Assembly (NCBI GenBank): GCA_029243485.1
Contig: JAQWRY010000062.1
Coordinates: 62,001-126,000, forward strand
DNA from: Candidatus Binatia bacterium
Lineage (GTDB): Bacteria > Desulfobacterota > Binatia > UBA12015
Length of the DNA stretch: 64,000 nt
Direction: 5' to 3'
Shown: one piece after another, positions 1-8,609 of the stretch
Position numbering within the stretch: the stretch's first letter is position 1
Layout: each line of letters opens with the position of its first letter
Program-made: the position numbers and the translations under genes
The notes under the pieces: model-generated
The model's database searches: none
What the model was told of the DNA's origin: nothing
The model's input: only the letters and a program-made list of their open reading frames with translations

Positions 1-665
1 GGGCTTGGAGCACCGGAGTTCTCGAACAAGGCGGCGAGGCCGCCGAGGGTGAAACGAACGAGGCCGTCGAGGAGACGTTCACGCTCTCGGGCCCGCTGGT
101 CCCCACTCAGACCGAGAAAGTGCACGATCGCCCCGAAGGTCATCGACTGGACAAGCTCGGCGGCAAGCTCGAGATCCGCATCGGGGACCTCTCGATCGCC
201 AAGGATCGTGCGGTAGTCCACGACGAGGCCCTCGATCCAGCGGCGGCGACCTTCCCGCAAGAAGCGCCGAACGCGCGCGTCTTCGCTCTCACGCTCGCGG
301 AGCATGATGTGGAACAAGTCCGCGTTCTTCTCGGCAATCGCGAAAACCGTCTCAAAGGAGTGCCGCGCGATCTGCTCAGCCGAGGCGCCTTTCCGCGGTT
401 GGTTCGCGTCGTGCACCATCTGTCGGAAGGTCGTGCCGTGCTCGCTCAGAATCGCGAGGAACAGGTCCGTCTTGTCCTTGAACTGGTGGTAGAACGAGCC
501 GACCGAGACACGAGCGGGACCGAGGACATCCTCCTTCAGATTAGTCGCGGCGTGGCCCCGGCGACCGAAGGCGCGCCGGCCGCAGTCCAGCAGTCGCTGA
601 CGCGTCCTCTCCCGGGAGGCGGCACGCGTCCGGCGCGGCTCCAGGCCTGGGGCTCCGGCGGGCAT
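1..665 (-). CDS. TetR/AcrR family regulator, 3' end off the left edge
   Basis: The minus strand is open from an ATG at 665 to the window edge without a stop, 221 codons. The N-terminus carries the TetR helix-turn-helix (an RLLDCGRRAFGRRG helix, then a recognition segment ending SVGSFYHQFKDKTDLF), followed by an all-helical ligand domain typical of the family. The first turn of the DNA-binding domain is slightly unusual (LKEDVLGPARV where most relatives have an I/V-A-x-x-A-G-V pattern). It is divergent from the thioesterase gene at 746, with an 18-bp palindrome at 670-687 between them, so it probably represses itself and that neighbour. The ligand is unknown. The few C-terminal residues are missing only because the window ends. 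Confidence 0.85.
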   Translation of the reverse strand, partial: MPAGAPGLEPRRTRAASRERTRQRLLDCGRRAFGRRGHAATNLKEDVLGPARVSVGSFYHQFKDKTDLFLAILSEHGTTFRQMVHDANQPRKGASAEQIARHSFETVFAIAEKNADLFHIMLRERESEDARVRRFLREGRRRWIEGLVVDYRTILGDREVPDADLELAAELVQSMTFGAIVHFLGLSGDQRARERERLLDGLVRFTLGGLAALFENSGAPS

Positions 666-669
666 AATC

Positions 670-687
670 CTAGAATATCGCTTCTAG
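670..687. promoter_or_regulatory. Palindromic operator in TetR/thioesterase divergent region
   Basis: CTAGAA-N6-TTCTAG is a perfect 6-bp-arm inverted repeat lying 5 bases upstream of the TetR start codon and about 60 bases upstream of the thioesterase start. Size, symmetry and position fit a TetR operator; binding itself is inferred. Confidence 0.6.
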
Positions 688-745
688 AACTGGCCGTCTA
701 GGTTGCTTGCTCGGCCAGAGAGCCACTTGTTACCCTTTTTGGTCG

Positions 746-1597
746 ATGAGCGACTCCGTCTACACAGTCGAAGGGAACGTCTACAGCCCGACGAAGTGGG
801 CCGGGAGCCCTTGGTCCACGTCGATGCAGCACGGCGGCCCGGTGAACGGTCTGTTCGCCCGCGAGTTCGAGCGGGTGGCCGGCGAGATCGGAATGCAGAT
901 CGGCCGCATCACGATCGACCTCTTCAAGGCGGTTCCGATGGATCCGCTCGTGGCCGAGACCCGCTTGCTGCGCCAGGGCAAGCGAGTCGCCGCAGTCGAA
1001 ACGACGCTCCATCCGACCGACGACAGCACCCTCGTCTCCCGGGCCACCGGCCTTCTGCTGCGTGCCGCCCCCCACGACGGCCGCCACTGGGAAACGCCGG
1101 AGTGCGCGCCTCCCCCACCGGAGAGCACCTCACCGGCAACGCACCCGGGCGACAGCAAGATCCCGTTCAAGATGCCTCCCGGGTTCCACGAGCACCTGGA
1201 GAGCCACGCGGGCCTCGACGAGGCCGGCCCCTTCGTGTGGATGACCACACCACTGGATCTCGTCACCGGGGAGACCATCTCGCCGCTGCAGCGCGCGACC
1301 GCCCTAACCGACATGACGCTCGGCACGCAGATGCGCATGACGGTGCGTGGCCGCGCCGCCGCAAAACCGGGCGAGACGCCGCCTCCGGCCGGGGCCTTGA
1401 TGATCAACACCGACACCACCGTGTACTGGGAACGCCCGTTCGTCGGCGACGATCTCGGCCTGCGGCCGTCGTTGATCACCGAGAGCGACGGCATCGGAAC
1501 CGCGGAAGCGATCCTCTACGACGCGAACGGTCGCGTCGGGCGCTCTTTGCAGACAGCCCTCGTGCAGCGCGCCTTCAAACGCCAACCGAAGGCCTGA
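746..1597 (+). CDS. Acyl-CoA thioesterase-like (double hotdog) protein
   Basis: A 283-residue protein of the thioesterase-like superfamily (TesB/4HBT_3 type). Two hotdog-like halves are visible: the first has the segment SMQHGGPVNGLFAREFER, where HGG-x-x-x-x-L begins the long hotdog helix, and the second, after a proline-rich linker near residues 120-140, contains LTDMTLG and the strand INTDTTVYWERPF. The family hydrolyses or binds acyl-CoA thioesters in the cytoplasm. I chose the ATG at 746 because the protein aligns with the family from there; an in-frame start at 707 would add 13 residues with no family character. It is divergent from a TetR gene and probably under its control. The substrate cannot be told from sequence. 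Confidence 0.75.
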   Translation: MSDSVYTVEGNVYSPTKWAGSPWSTSMQHGGPVNGLFAREFERVAGEIGMQIGRITIDLFKAVPMDPLVAETRLLRQGKRVAAVETTLHPTDDSTLVSRATGLLLRAAPHDGRHWETPECAPPPPESTSPATHPGDSKIPFKMPPGFHEHLESHAGLDEAGPFVWMTTPLDLVTGETISPLQRATALTDMTLGTQMRMTVRGRAAAKPGETPPPAGALMINTDTTVYWERPFVGDDLGLRPSLITESDGIGTAEAILYDANGRVGRSLQTALVQRAFKRQPKA

Positions 1598-1676
1598 ACC
1601 GCAGAGTCGGCCCAGTAGCCGCTGCGCTTGTCTTGCTTGACCCCGCGGACGGCGCTGCCATAGGTGCACCTCGTGA

Positions 1677-2240
1677 GCGAGCGCACATCCACGGATCCGA
1701 AGCCCGCTCTACTTCCGGCCGGGCGTCCCGACCGCAACCTGGGAGGCCTTTTCCCCGGCCGACTTCGGATGGCGGCCCGCGAGCCTCTCCGCGCTCTTCG
1801 AGTGGTGCGAGAGTCACGCCTCGCAGCAGCTCTTGATTCTGCAAGACGGCCGCCTACTCGCTGAAGCCGACTGGAACGGCGCCGACGCCTCGGTGAGTCT
1901 CGGCATCGCCTCGATGCCGAAGTGCGTCGTCGCGAAAGCGGGCGTCATCCAACTCGCCCGACAGATCGCCGTCAACTACGCCAGCCAAGGCATCCGCACA
2001 AACGCGATTCAGCCGGCCGGGATACAAGACAACAACCTCTCCCCGCACGTCGGCGAAGACCGCGAGCATCAGACCACGCCCCTCGCGAAGCTCCCGCGGC
2101 CGAAGCCTTCGCTTCCCATCCGTAGGCAGGGCCACGCGCGTGATGAATACGGCGCCCCCGTCGCTTTCCTTCTCTTAGAAGACGCCGGATACATCACCGG
2201 CGCCTCCCTCCCCGTCGACGACGGCTACCTAGCGACCTGA
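1677..2240 (+). pseudogene. Chimeric remnant: serine hydrolase N-end fused to SDR C-end
   Basis: An open frame of 187 codons joins two unrelated families. Codons from 1710 to about 1878 (YFRPGVPTATWEAFSPADF, FGWRPASLSALFEWCE, LLILQDGRLLAEADWNG) match the start of class C beta-lactamase-type serine hydrolases, and stop before their SxxK nucleophile motif. From about 1880 the frame continues as the C-terminal third of a short-chain dehydrogenase (VVAKAGVIQLARQIAVNYAS, IRTNAIQPAGI, PVAFLLLEDAGYITGASLP). The SDR YxxxK tyrosine is Cys here, and the Rossmann nucleotide site is absent. A TGA at 1674 precedes the frame. Neither enzyme can be functional. The stop overlaps the next ORF start (TGATG at 2238-2242). 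Confidence 0.7.
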
Positions 2241-3297
2241 TGCCGGACATGTCGACCGACCGGACTAAGGTTCAATTCGGCATCAAGGCCGCGTACGGCA
2301 CCGGCGCGGTCGCAGACGGAGTGAAGAACGCCGTCTTCAACAGCTTCCTGCTGTTCTACTATACGGGCGTCCTCGGCCTCCCGGGATCGCTCGCGGGACC
2401 CTCCCTGTTTCTGGCGATGTGTTTCGACGCCGTATCCGACCTGCTCGTCGGCTATCTGTCCGACCACACGCATTCGAAGCTCGGACGGCGGCATCCTTAC
2501 ATGTACGCCGCCGCGATCCCGATGGGGATCTCGATCTACTTTCTGCTTTGGACGCGGGTATGGCCTGTACCATTGCCACCTTTGTGGCCGCGGCGGGCAC
2601 GCGCCGACTCATCCCGACGCTTCGCGGACCCGAACCGGTTCCTATCGGGTTCAGCGCGTTCGTCAGCGAGGTCCGAAACGTCTTCTCCAACCGGTCGTTC
2701 CGAATGTTGATGACCGGCGGCATCATCATCTCCGCCACAGCGAACTTCCAAGAGGTTTTCGGGCTCTACATGAGCACCTACTTCTGGGAGTTCAAGGACG
2801 GCGACATCGCTCGGCTCTCGCTGCTGCTCGGGCTCGCGACGTTCCTACTCTTCTGGGGGTCGCTCGCGATCGTGCCGGTGACTGGCCTCGGGATCCTGCT
2901 GTCGTCGATGTTCAAGGGCATCATCGATGAAAACGAACTGAAGACGGGGCTTCACTAAGAAGGTCTCTTCGGTGCCGCGATCGCCTTCATGCTGAAGTCG
3001 GTCGCCGGCGTAGGGAATCTGATGGGTGGGATGGCGATCGAGTGGATCGCCTTTCCGACGCAGGCCGCGGCGGGAACAGTGCCTGCCGACAAAGTGTTCT
3101 GGCTGGACATCGCGGCCTGCCCCGGCCTCATGATCTTCTATGTGACCGGGTTCTGGTTCCTGAGCCAGTACTCGATCTCACGCGGGCGCTACGCGGAGAT
3201 CCGAGCGGCGCTGGATGACCGTCAAAAAACCACGACTAAAGATCTGGCCGAGATTAACGAACGTCCCCACCTGGATCCCCACCTGAATCGAAGGTGA
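2240..3297 (+). pseudogene. Decayed GPH/melibiose-type MFS transporter (MFS_2)
   Basis: Remnant of a sodium/sugar or galactoside-pentoside-hexuronide type transporter. It begins well at 2240 (FGIKAAYGTGAVADGVKNA, then FDAVSDLLVGYLSDHTHSKL and GRRHPYMYAAAIPMGISIYF, the classical TM1-TM3 region). Near 2560 the frame changes and the middle of the protein is deleted: the next recognisable piece is the TM6-end/loop FVAAAGTRRLIPTLRGP in another frame. Further segments are missing before VPVTGLGILLSSMFKGIIDE. A TAA at 2956-2958 then interrupts an otherwise continuous frame (KTGLH stop EGLFGAAIAFMLKSVAG). Twelve membrane spans would need roughly 450 residues; only about 350 codons remain. The 3' end overlaps the convergent P450 gene by 44 bases. 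Confidence 0.75.
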
Positions 3298-4459
3298 TGG
3301 GCATGGAGGCGAAGCCGCGGACGTTGGTGTTGTGGACGCGGACCAGGCTGGAGTCGTCGACTTGGTAGTTGGGGAAAAACTCTAGGGCGGTTTCGAGACC
3401 GATCAGGCCTTCGAGGCGGGCCAGGCGGGCGCCGAGACAGAAGTGGACGCCCTTCCCGAACGAGACGAATTCGGTGCAGTCCCGTGTGAGGTCGAAGCGG
3501 TCGGGGTCTTCGAAGACGGCGGGGTCTCGGTTCGCGGCGCCGACGAGGAGCAGGACACGGCCGCCTTCGCAGATGGTCTCGCCGTGTAGTTCAACGTCCC
3601 GGGTGGCGACGCGACCGAGTATCTGACTCGAATTGTCGAAGCGTAGCGTCTCTTCAATCCACTGGGGGATTCGGCTGCGGTCGGCTTCGACAAGGCGGCG
3701 CTGTTCGGGGTTCTTCGCCAGCCAATAGACGGCGTTGGCCAGTAGCTTGGTCGTCGTCTCGTTGCCGGCAATCGTCATGAGGAACAGAAAGCTGATAACC
3801 TGTTCGTCGGTGAGACGTTCGCCATCGACGGTGGCGGTAAGGAGCGCATCGACGAGACCGTCTCCGGTCGAGCGACGGCGGGCCTTCACGAAATCGACGT
3901 AGTACGTGATAAGCTCGAGCGACGCGGCCGCCGATTCATTGGGGATCTCTCGTGTTCCGTCCGCACGATGCATGACCAGGTCGGCCTGCGCCCGGAGTTC
4001 GTCGCGATCCCCCTCGGGCACGCCCAGCATCTCGGAGATAACGTCCATCGGGAGCTTTCCCGCAAAATCGCCGACGTAATCGCACTCCCCGCCCTCGACC
4101 GCACGGGCCGCATGGCTCCTGGCGATCTTACGGATCCGCTGCTCGAGCTCGTCGACGCGACGACCGGTGAACGCTTTCGACACGAGCCCGCGGAACTTCT
4201 GCTGCCGCGGCGGGTCCATCCCCAGAATGAACAGGGCCGACTCCGCGTTGTCGGTCACCTGCTCGAGCGCGACGCCCTTGCTGTTGGAGAAGAGGTCCGA
4301 ATCCTTGAAGCCGGCGAGCACGTCGGCGTGACGCGACAACGCCCAGAACTCGAGTTCCGAGTTGTGGTAGCACGGCGCCTCTTCGCGCAGGCGCTTGTAC
4401 GTCGGGTACGGATCTTCGTGGAAGTCGTAATCGAACGGATCGAAGTGGACCATGGACAT
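3254..4459 (-). CDS. Cytochrome P450
   Basis: A 401-residue soluble bacterial P450. The oxygen-binding I-helix motif AGNETTT is at residues 231-237, the K-helix ExxR (EETLR) at 270-273, and the heme loop FGKGVHFCLG at 334-343 with Cys341 as thiolate ligand. N-terminal PFDYDFHEDPYPTYKRLREE is typical of class I bacterial P450s that take electrons from a ferredoxin; no ferredoxin or reductase is adjacent. A good Shine-Dalgarno (TTAGGAG) precedes the ATG. It lies 13 bases after the amidohydrolase stop in the same direction, so the TetR-amidohydrolase-P450 trio is one transcript. Substrate unknown; the company of an amidohydrolase suggests oxidative catabolism of a small organic acid or terpenoid. 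Confidence 0.93.
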   Translation of the reverse strand: MSMVHFDPFDYDFHEDPYPTYKRLREEAPCYHNSELEFWALSRHADVLAGFKDSDLFSNSKGVALEQVTDNAESALFILGMDPPRQQKFRGLVSKAFTGRRVDELEQRIRKIARSHAARAVEGGECDYVGDFAGKLPMDVISEMLGVPEGDRDELRAQADLVMHRADGTREIPNESAAASLELITYYVDFVKARRRSTGDGLVDALLTATVDGERLTDEQVISFLFLMTIAGNETTTKLLANAVYWLAKNPEQRRLVEADRSRIPQWIEETLRFDNSSQILGRVATRDVELHGETICEGGRVLLLVGAANRDPAVFEDPDRFDLTRDCTEFVSFGKGVHFCLGARLARLEGLIGLETALEFFPNYQVDDSSLVRVHNTNVRGFASMPITFDSGGDPGGDVR

Positions 4460-4472
4460 GCGGATCTCCTAA

Positions 4473-5663
4473 TCAGGCGACCAGAGCCGCGAAGTTCCCG
4501 CGCATGATCTGATCCTTCTCGGGCGCGTTCATGCCCTCGAGCTCTTCTTCGAACTCAACGGGCCACAAGAGCCCTTCGGGATGTGGGTAGTCCGATCCGT
4601 TCAGCACCTGCGTCGTGCCGATGCGCCGGGCCAGCTTTCGCACATCGTCCTCGAAGAACGGCGCGACCCAGACGTTCTTCGCGAACAGCTCACTCGGCGT
4701 GGCCGACGGCTGCCCGAAGCGCCACATATCCTTGCTGAACAACCTGCCGAGGTGGTCGAGTTTCGTGACGAGCGGGTCCACCCAGGACGAGCCGTACTCC
4801 ACGCTCAGGACCTTCAGGTTCGGGAAGCGTCCGAACACATTGTCGGAGATCAACGCCGTCAGCGTGTCCGCGACCGGGCGCTCGGTGAATGACAGGACGT
4901 ACTCCATCATCGAATGCCGGTGCGACGGGGGATGCGCGCGAAGCCCCCAGGCCGTGTTGTACATCTCACTGAACGGCGTCCGGCCGATGTGAAACACCAC
5001 ATTGAATCCGGCTTCCTCGCAGCGTGCCCAAAACGGATCGAAATACGGATCGCCGGGCGAGCGACCGTCGATCGGCCCGGCAGTCAGAACCCCGAAGCGT
5101 GCCCCGGCCTCCAGCACCCGGTCGAGCTCGCGCACCCCCTTCTCCAGGTCCACCAGCGACAAGAGCGGCGCACCGTAGATCCGCCCGTCCGCGCCGTAGC
5201 CCCAGTCCTCCGCGAGCCAGCGATTGAACGCGCGCACCGACGGATACAGAATCTCTCGGTGCTGCGACTCGCGCAGCTGCGGCTCAATGCCCACGCCGGT
5301 CGTCGGCAGCATGAGGCACGCATTCACCTTCTGCTCGTCCATCTTGGCGAGGCGAGCCTCGCGGTCCACGAACTCCGCGACGGCGAGCCCGTCGATCGGG
5401 TTGAGGCTCGGACTCCCACCTTCATCCGACCTGCCGCGGAGAAACTCCTTCATGACACCCGGTGCGCCGACGCTGTCTGCGGCACCGACGCTGAAGAACT
5501 GACAACGCTCCTCGCCGATATGCATTCGACCCGGCCCGGCTTTCGTCCGATCAATCCACATCGTGCGCTTCTTGAAACGCGCTTCGATATGACGCGAGAA
5601 GCAGTCGTCCGGTTCGTAATAGTGGTTGTCCGCGTCGTTGATCCAATCGGTTCGGTCGGTCAT
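4473..5663 (-). CDS. Amidohydrolase_2 family metal-dependent hydrolase
   Basis: A 396-residue TIM-barrel protein of the amidohydrolase-related family (the ACMS-decarboxylase/Amidohydro_2 type). Visible signatures are the N-terminal INDADNHYYEPDDCF (the metal-site xDxHxxE/D pattern with His changed to a DADNHYYE arrangement), FNVVFHIGRTPF mid-protein, and the C-terminal VLNGSDYPHPEG with the conserved Asp. Members hydrolyse or decarboxylate cyclic acids; the exact reaction is not deducible. The ATG at 5663 overlaps the TetR stop (ATGACATGA arrangement, 4 bases), which decides the start over a much longer upstream frame antisense to nothing useful. It is translationally coupled to the regulator and followed closely by the P450. 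Confidence 0.82.
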   Translation of the reverse strand: MTDRTDWINDADNHYYEPDDCFSRHIEARFKKRTMWIDRTKAGPGRMHIGEERCQFFSVGAADSVGAPGVMKEFLRGRSDEGGSPSLNPIDGLAVAEFVDREARLAKMDEQKVNACLMLPTTGVGIEPQLRESQHREILYPSVRAFNRWLAEDWGYGADGRIYGAPLLSLVDLEKGVRELDRVLEAGARFGVLTAGPIDGRSPGDPYFDPFWARCEEAGFNVVFHIGRTPFSEMYNTAWGLRAHPPSHRHSMMEYVLSFTERPVADTLTALISDNVFGRFPNLKVLSVEYGSSWVDPLVTKLDHLGRLFSKDMWRFGQPSATPSELFAKNVWVAPFFEDDVRKLARRIGTTQVLNGSDYPHPEGLLWPVEFEEELEGMNAPEKDQIMRGNFAALVA

Positions 5664-6331
5664 GTCATACCTCGTCCACGCCCACGCGGGATCGCGGCGT
5701 TCGGGGCATCGCCCCACAACAGATTCCAAAGCTTGCTCACGAAACGCGCCTGTCTTCGCACGGCCGCCGGCGAGAGAGGATCCCGCACCAACGTCCCGTC
5801 GAACGCGGGCGCCAACGCGACGTATCCGGCGATGATGTTGTTCATCGCGAGGAGGAGAAGCGGTAGCTCCTCCTTCGCCCAGGGATGGCGGTCCGGGCTC
5901 TCGCGCATCGCCCGTAACCCACTCCCGAAGAGCCGCTCGATCCACGCCGACAGCAACTCATTCATGTGACGGTTGCCGTCGAGCGCCTCGTGCATCAGAA
6001 GCCGTGCACGGTTCGGCCGCTCGGCCAGCACCCGCATCATGTCGTCGGCCATCCCCGGGGTCTCGTACGCGGCCTCTCCGCGCCCCAGGAAATCCTCCAG
6101 GATCCCCAACATCGGGCCGAAGGCACGCTCGAGCACGGCCGCGTAGAGGGCTTCTTTGTTCGCGAAATGGTTGTAGAGACTCGGCGCCCGGATGCCCACA
6201 TCATCGGCGATGTCGCGCAGTGCCGTCCCGCGAAAGCCCTCGTCCGCAAAGCGCTTTTCTGCGGCATCGAGCACCCGCTCGACCGTCTGGGCACCCCCCT
6301 CCGTCCGCCGTTCCGTTGCGATTCCCCCCAT
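5660..6331 (-). CDS. TetR family regulator of the amidohydrolase-P450 operon
   Basis: A 223-residue TetR protein. The HTH is at about residues 16-62 (TVERVLDAAEKRFADEGFRG, then LRDIADDVGIRAPSLYNHFA, NKEALYAAVLERAF), an unusually clean match to the family. The C-terminal helical domain is of the acyl- or aromatic-ligand-binding kind, without further diagnostic motif. It is the first gene of a leftward operon and an inverted repeat (6333-6350) sits immediately upstream of its ATG, so autoregulation of the whole operon is likely. Its stop overlaps the amidohydrolase start by four bases. Confidence 0.9.
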   Translation of the reverse strand: MGGIATERRTEGGAQTVERVLDAAEKRFADEGFRGTALRDIADDVGIRAPSLYNHFANKEALYAAVLERAFGPMLGILEDFLGRGEAAYETPGMADDMMRVLAERPNRARLLMHEALDGNRHMNELLSAWIERLFGSGLRAMRESPDRHPWAKEELPLLLLAMNNIIAGYVALAPAFDGTLVRDPLSPAAVRRQARFVSKLWNLLWGDAPNAAIPRGRGRGMT

Positions 6332-6332
6332 A

Positions 6333-6350
6333 CTAACTACCGTTAGTTAG
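6333..6350. promoter_or_regulatory. TetR operator upstream of TetR-amidohydrolase-P450 operon
   Basis: CTAACTA-CCGT-TAGTTAG, a perfect 7-bp-arm inverted repeat with a 4-base centre, begins two bases upstream of the TetR start codon. The CTAAC/GTTAG half-site type is common among AcrR/TetR regulators of lipid and xenobiotic catabolism. Binding is inferred. Confidence 0.7.
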
Positions 6351-6394
6351 CAGGCAACGGCCACGCAGCAACTACGAGAACGTGCGGCCCGCCT

Positions 6395-6799
6395 TCAGGC
6401 CTCCGCGGCGGGTGGCGTGCCCTCGACGACCACAAAGGCGAGCGCCAAACCCGCGGCGTGCGTGAGCGAGAGCGCGAAACGTTCCATGCCGAGACGCTTC
6501 GCCGTCTCGGCGGCGGCGCCGTGTAGAACGATCTTCGGCGCCTCTCCCCGAGCCCGCGTGACTTCGATGTCGAGCCAACCGGCGTGACGCCCCCAGCCGA
6601 CTCCCAGCGCCTTCATCGTCGCCTCTTTCGACGCGAACCGCGCCGCGTAGCTCTGCCCCCGCCCCTTGCGACGCCCCTCGCAGTACTTCTGCTCGCCGGA
6701 CGTGAACACTCGATTGCGGAGACGCTCGCCGTGCTTCGCATCGAGCGCTCGCTCTATCCGATCGATCTCCGCGATGTCCACACCGTTTCCGAGAATCAT
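6395..6799 (-). CDS. acpS: Holo-[acyl-carrier-protein] synthase
   Basis: A 134-residue AcpS, the usual length. It transfers 4'-phosphopantetheine from CoA to the serine of apo-ACP in the cytoplasm. The N-terminal GNGVDIAEIDRIE has the catalytic/metal Asp of the VDI motif, and the second motif FASKEATMKALG has the conserved Glu and Lys. The start is the ATG at 6799 giving MILGNGVDI, which is where family members begin; the open frame extends to 7120 but that part is antisense to the next gene. It lies 10 bases after the radical SAM gene stop and is probably cotranscribed with it. Confidence 0.93.
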   Translation of the reverse strand: MILGNGVDIAEIDRIERALDAKHGERLRNRVFTSGEQKYCEGRRKGRGQSYAARFASKEATMKALGVGWGRHAGWLDIEVTRARGEAPKIVLHGAAAETAKRLGMERFALSLTHAAGLALAFVVVEGTPPAAEA

Positions 6800-6809
6800 G
6801 TTCGTTCTC

Positions 6810-8531
6810 TCAGCAGGCACCACAGGTCTGGCACGTCGCGACATCGCACGGTGGCGTCTCTCGCTCGAGCATGGCTTTGCGCCACTCCGAGAGGAGATAC
6901 CGCTTCTCGACAGAGTGGTCGATGAAGTCCCAGGGCAACACCTCGTCCGGCTCGTACCGGCGATGCACGAACTCGTCGGGCGCGGGACAGTCCCCGAAGC
7001 CACCGTCGCGATTCGCTTGGCGCACGATCGGCCAGAACTTACCTGCCGCGCGATGGACAGCCTCGAGGATTTCGCCGACGCGGCGATCCCCGCGGGACAG
7101 AAGCGTCTGCCAGTACGCATCTCGCGGCGACTCGAGGTCGACCGTCGTCCCCGGGATGCGATCGGTTGCCTGCTTCAGAAGGCGCGCACGCGACTTCACG
7201 ACGGACAGGTTCTCCATCGGCTCCCACTGCAGTGGGGTCCACGGCTTCGGGACAAAGGGATTGATCGAAAGCGTGATGCGCCCCACCCCGCCGGGCAGAT
7301 GCGCGCGGATCTTCTCGGCCAAACGCGCGATCGCCAGCACATCGTCGTCGGTTTCCGTCGGAAGGCCGATCATCGAGTACAGCTTGAGGGCCCGCACGCC
7401 CTCCGCAGCGAGCAGCCGGGCCGCGCGCAGGATCTCGCTCTCGGTCAGGTTCTTGTTGATCACGCGCCGCATCCGCTCGGATCCGGCCTCGGGAGCCACG
7501 GTAACCGAGTTCGTCTTTCCCCGCGTCAGCGCCTCGGCGAGTTCTGGGCCGACGAGGTCGGCCTTGAGCGAAGACGGCGAGGCACGACCGCCACGATCGG
7601 CGACCTCGCGACAGAGCCCGGCGATGCCTGGATGACTCGCCATCTCCGCGCCGACGAGTCCGACAGTCGACCGGTGTGGCAACGCGTCCTCGACGACCGC
7701 CTTGCGCAGCGACTCGGTACTGCGATGACGTACCGGCCGATACATGTAGCCAGCCGCGCAGAACCGACAGCCCCATTCGCACCCGCGGCTCGCCTCGATG
7801 AGAAACATGTCGCCGAAGACCGCCTCGGGCGCGAGAATGAGCGACTGGGTGGGCGCGTCATCGAGCTGCGCGATGTACCGACGCCGCACGCGCGGCTCAC
7901 CGGTTCGCTGCGCCGGAACGGACGGCCACAGACTCGGCACGTAGGCACCCGAAATTCCTCGGGAAGCTTCGAGCTTCCATTCGCGGTCTCCGCGCTCCGT
8001 ACGAATCGCATCGAGCCATTCGGGAACCATCTCCTCCCCCTCCCCGATGAGGAAGAGGTCGATGAAGTCGGCGAGCGGCTCGGGGTTCAGGAAGACAGCC
8101 GGACCGCCCGCGACCACGAGCGGCTCCCGGCGATTACGCTCCGCTCCGCGAAGCGTAATGCCCGCACTCGCCAGAAGGTCGAGGACATGGACGTAATCCG
8201 TTTCGAACGAAATCGAGAACGCGACCACGTCGAACGCCGACAGAGACCGGCCCGACTCCAACGTTCGAATCGGCTCGTTCGAGCGCGCATCCGGAAGGAA
8301 GGCCCGCTCGACGGCAACGCCGGCGCGCACCAGAATCCCGTAGATCGCCTGGAAGCCCAGATTCGCCATCCCGACGGGGTACGTGTTCGGATAGGCGAGG
8401 CAGACGGACAAGTCGGCCGATGCCGCCGGCAGCGGCCCGAGATGCGTCTCCGCATCGAGCCGTTGCTGAGCCCTATCGCTTTGACGACGTCTCACGCAGG
8501 CAACGGTAGCCCCGCCCCGCAGGTTGAACAA
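6810..8531 (-). CDS. B12-binding-type radical SAM protein (TIGR03960-like)
   Basis: About 573 residues. An N-terminal cobalamin-binding-like Rossmann domain (residues about 40-175, PNTYPVGMANLGFQAIYGIL, FSISFETDYVHVLDLL) is followed by a radical SAM barrel whose cluster motif is C251-x3-C255-x2-C258 (RGCEWGCRFC). The C-terminus has a small Cys cluster (CDVATCQTCGAC). This architecture matches the family usually encoded near cell-shape or ribosome genes; it is half of the larger two-part protein that in some bacteria also carries a DUF2344 domain, absent here. The start is uncertain: ATG 8531 lies right after the ftsZ terminator T-run, so an internal GTG (for example 8495) may be used instead. 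Confidence 0.8.
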   Translation of the reverse strand: MFNLRGGATVACVRRRQSDRAQQRLDAETHLGPLPAASADLSVCLAYPNTYPVGMANLGFQAIYGILVRAGVAVERAFLPDARSNEPIRTLESGRSLSAFDVVAFSISFETDYVHVLDLLASAGITLRGAERNRREPLVVAGGPAVFLNPEPLADFIDLFLIGEGEEMVPEWLDAIRTERGDREWKLEASRGISGAYVPSLWPSVPAQRTGEPRVRRRYIAQLDDAPTQSLILAPEAVFGDMFLIEASRGCEWGCRFCAAGYMYRPVRHRSTESLRKAVVEDALPHRSTVGLVGAEMASHPGIAGLCREVADRGGRASPSSLKADLVGPELAEALTRGKTNSVTVAPEAGSERMRRVINKNLTESEILRAARLLAAEGVRALKLYSMIGLPTETDDDVLAIARLAEKIRAHLPGGVGRITLSINPFVPKPWTPLQWEPMENLSVVKSRARLLKQATDRIPGTTVDLESPRDAYWQTLLSRGDRRVGEILEAVHRAAGKFWPIVRQANRDGGFGDCPAPDEFVHRRYEPDEVLPWDFIDHSVEKRYLLSEWRKAMLERETPPCDVATCQTCGAC

Positions 8532-8539
8532 CCGACACG

Positions 8540-8570
8540 AAAAAGGGCGGCCCCTGGAAGAGAGCCGCCC
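8540..8570 (-). terminator. Rho-independent terminator after ftsZ
   Basis: On the minus strand GGGCGGC and GCCGCCC (8545-8551 and 8564-8570) form a 7-bp stem with a 12-base loop, followed by five T residues (8540-8544). It lies 40 bases beyond the ftsZ stop and ends the division operon before the radical SAM gene. Confidence 0.8.
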
Positions 8571-8609
8571 CGATTCGCGATCCGCGGTGAGCCCTAAGAC
8601 TCGCCGCGG

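Noticed and set aside
120-701. 193-codon plus-strand ORF at the left end
   Set aside because: It is antisense to the TetR gene, which has clear HTH similarity; the frame is open only because of high G+C.
2240-3297. Programmed frameshift in the MFS transporter
   Set aside because: Besides the frame change there is an in-frame TAA and missing membrane segments, so decay explains it better.
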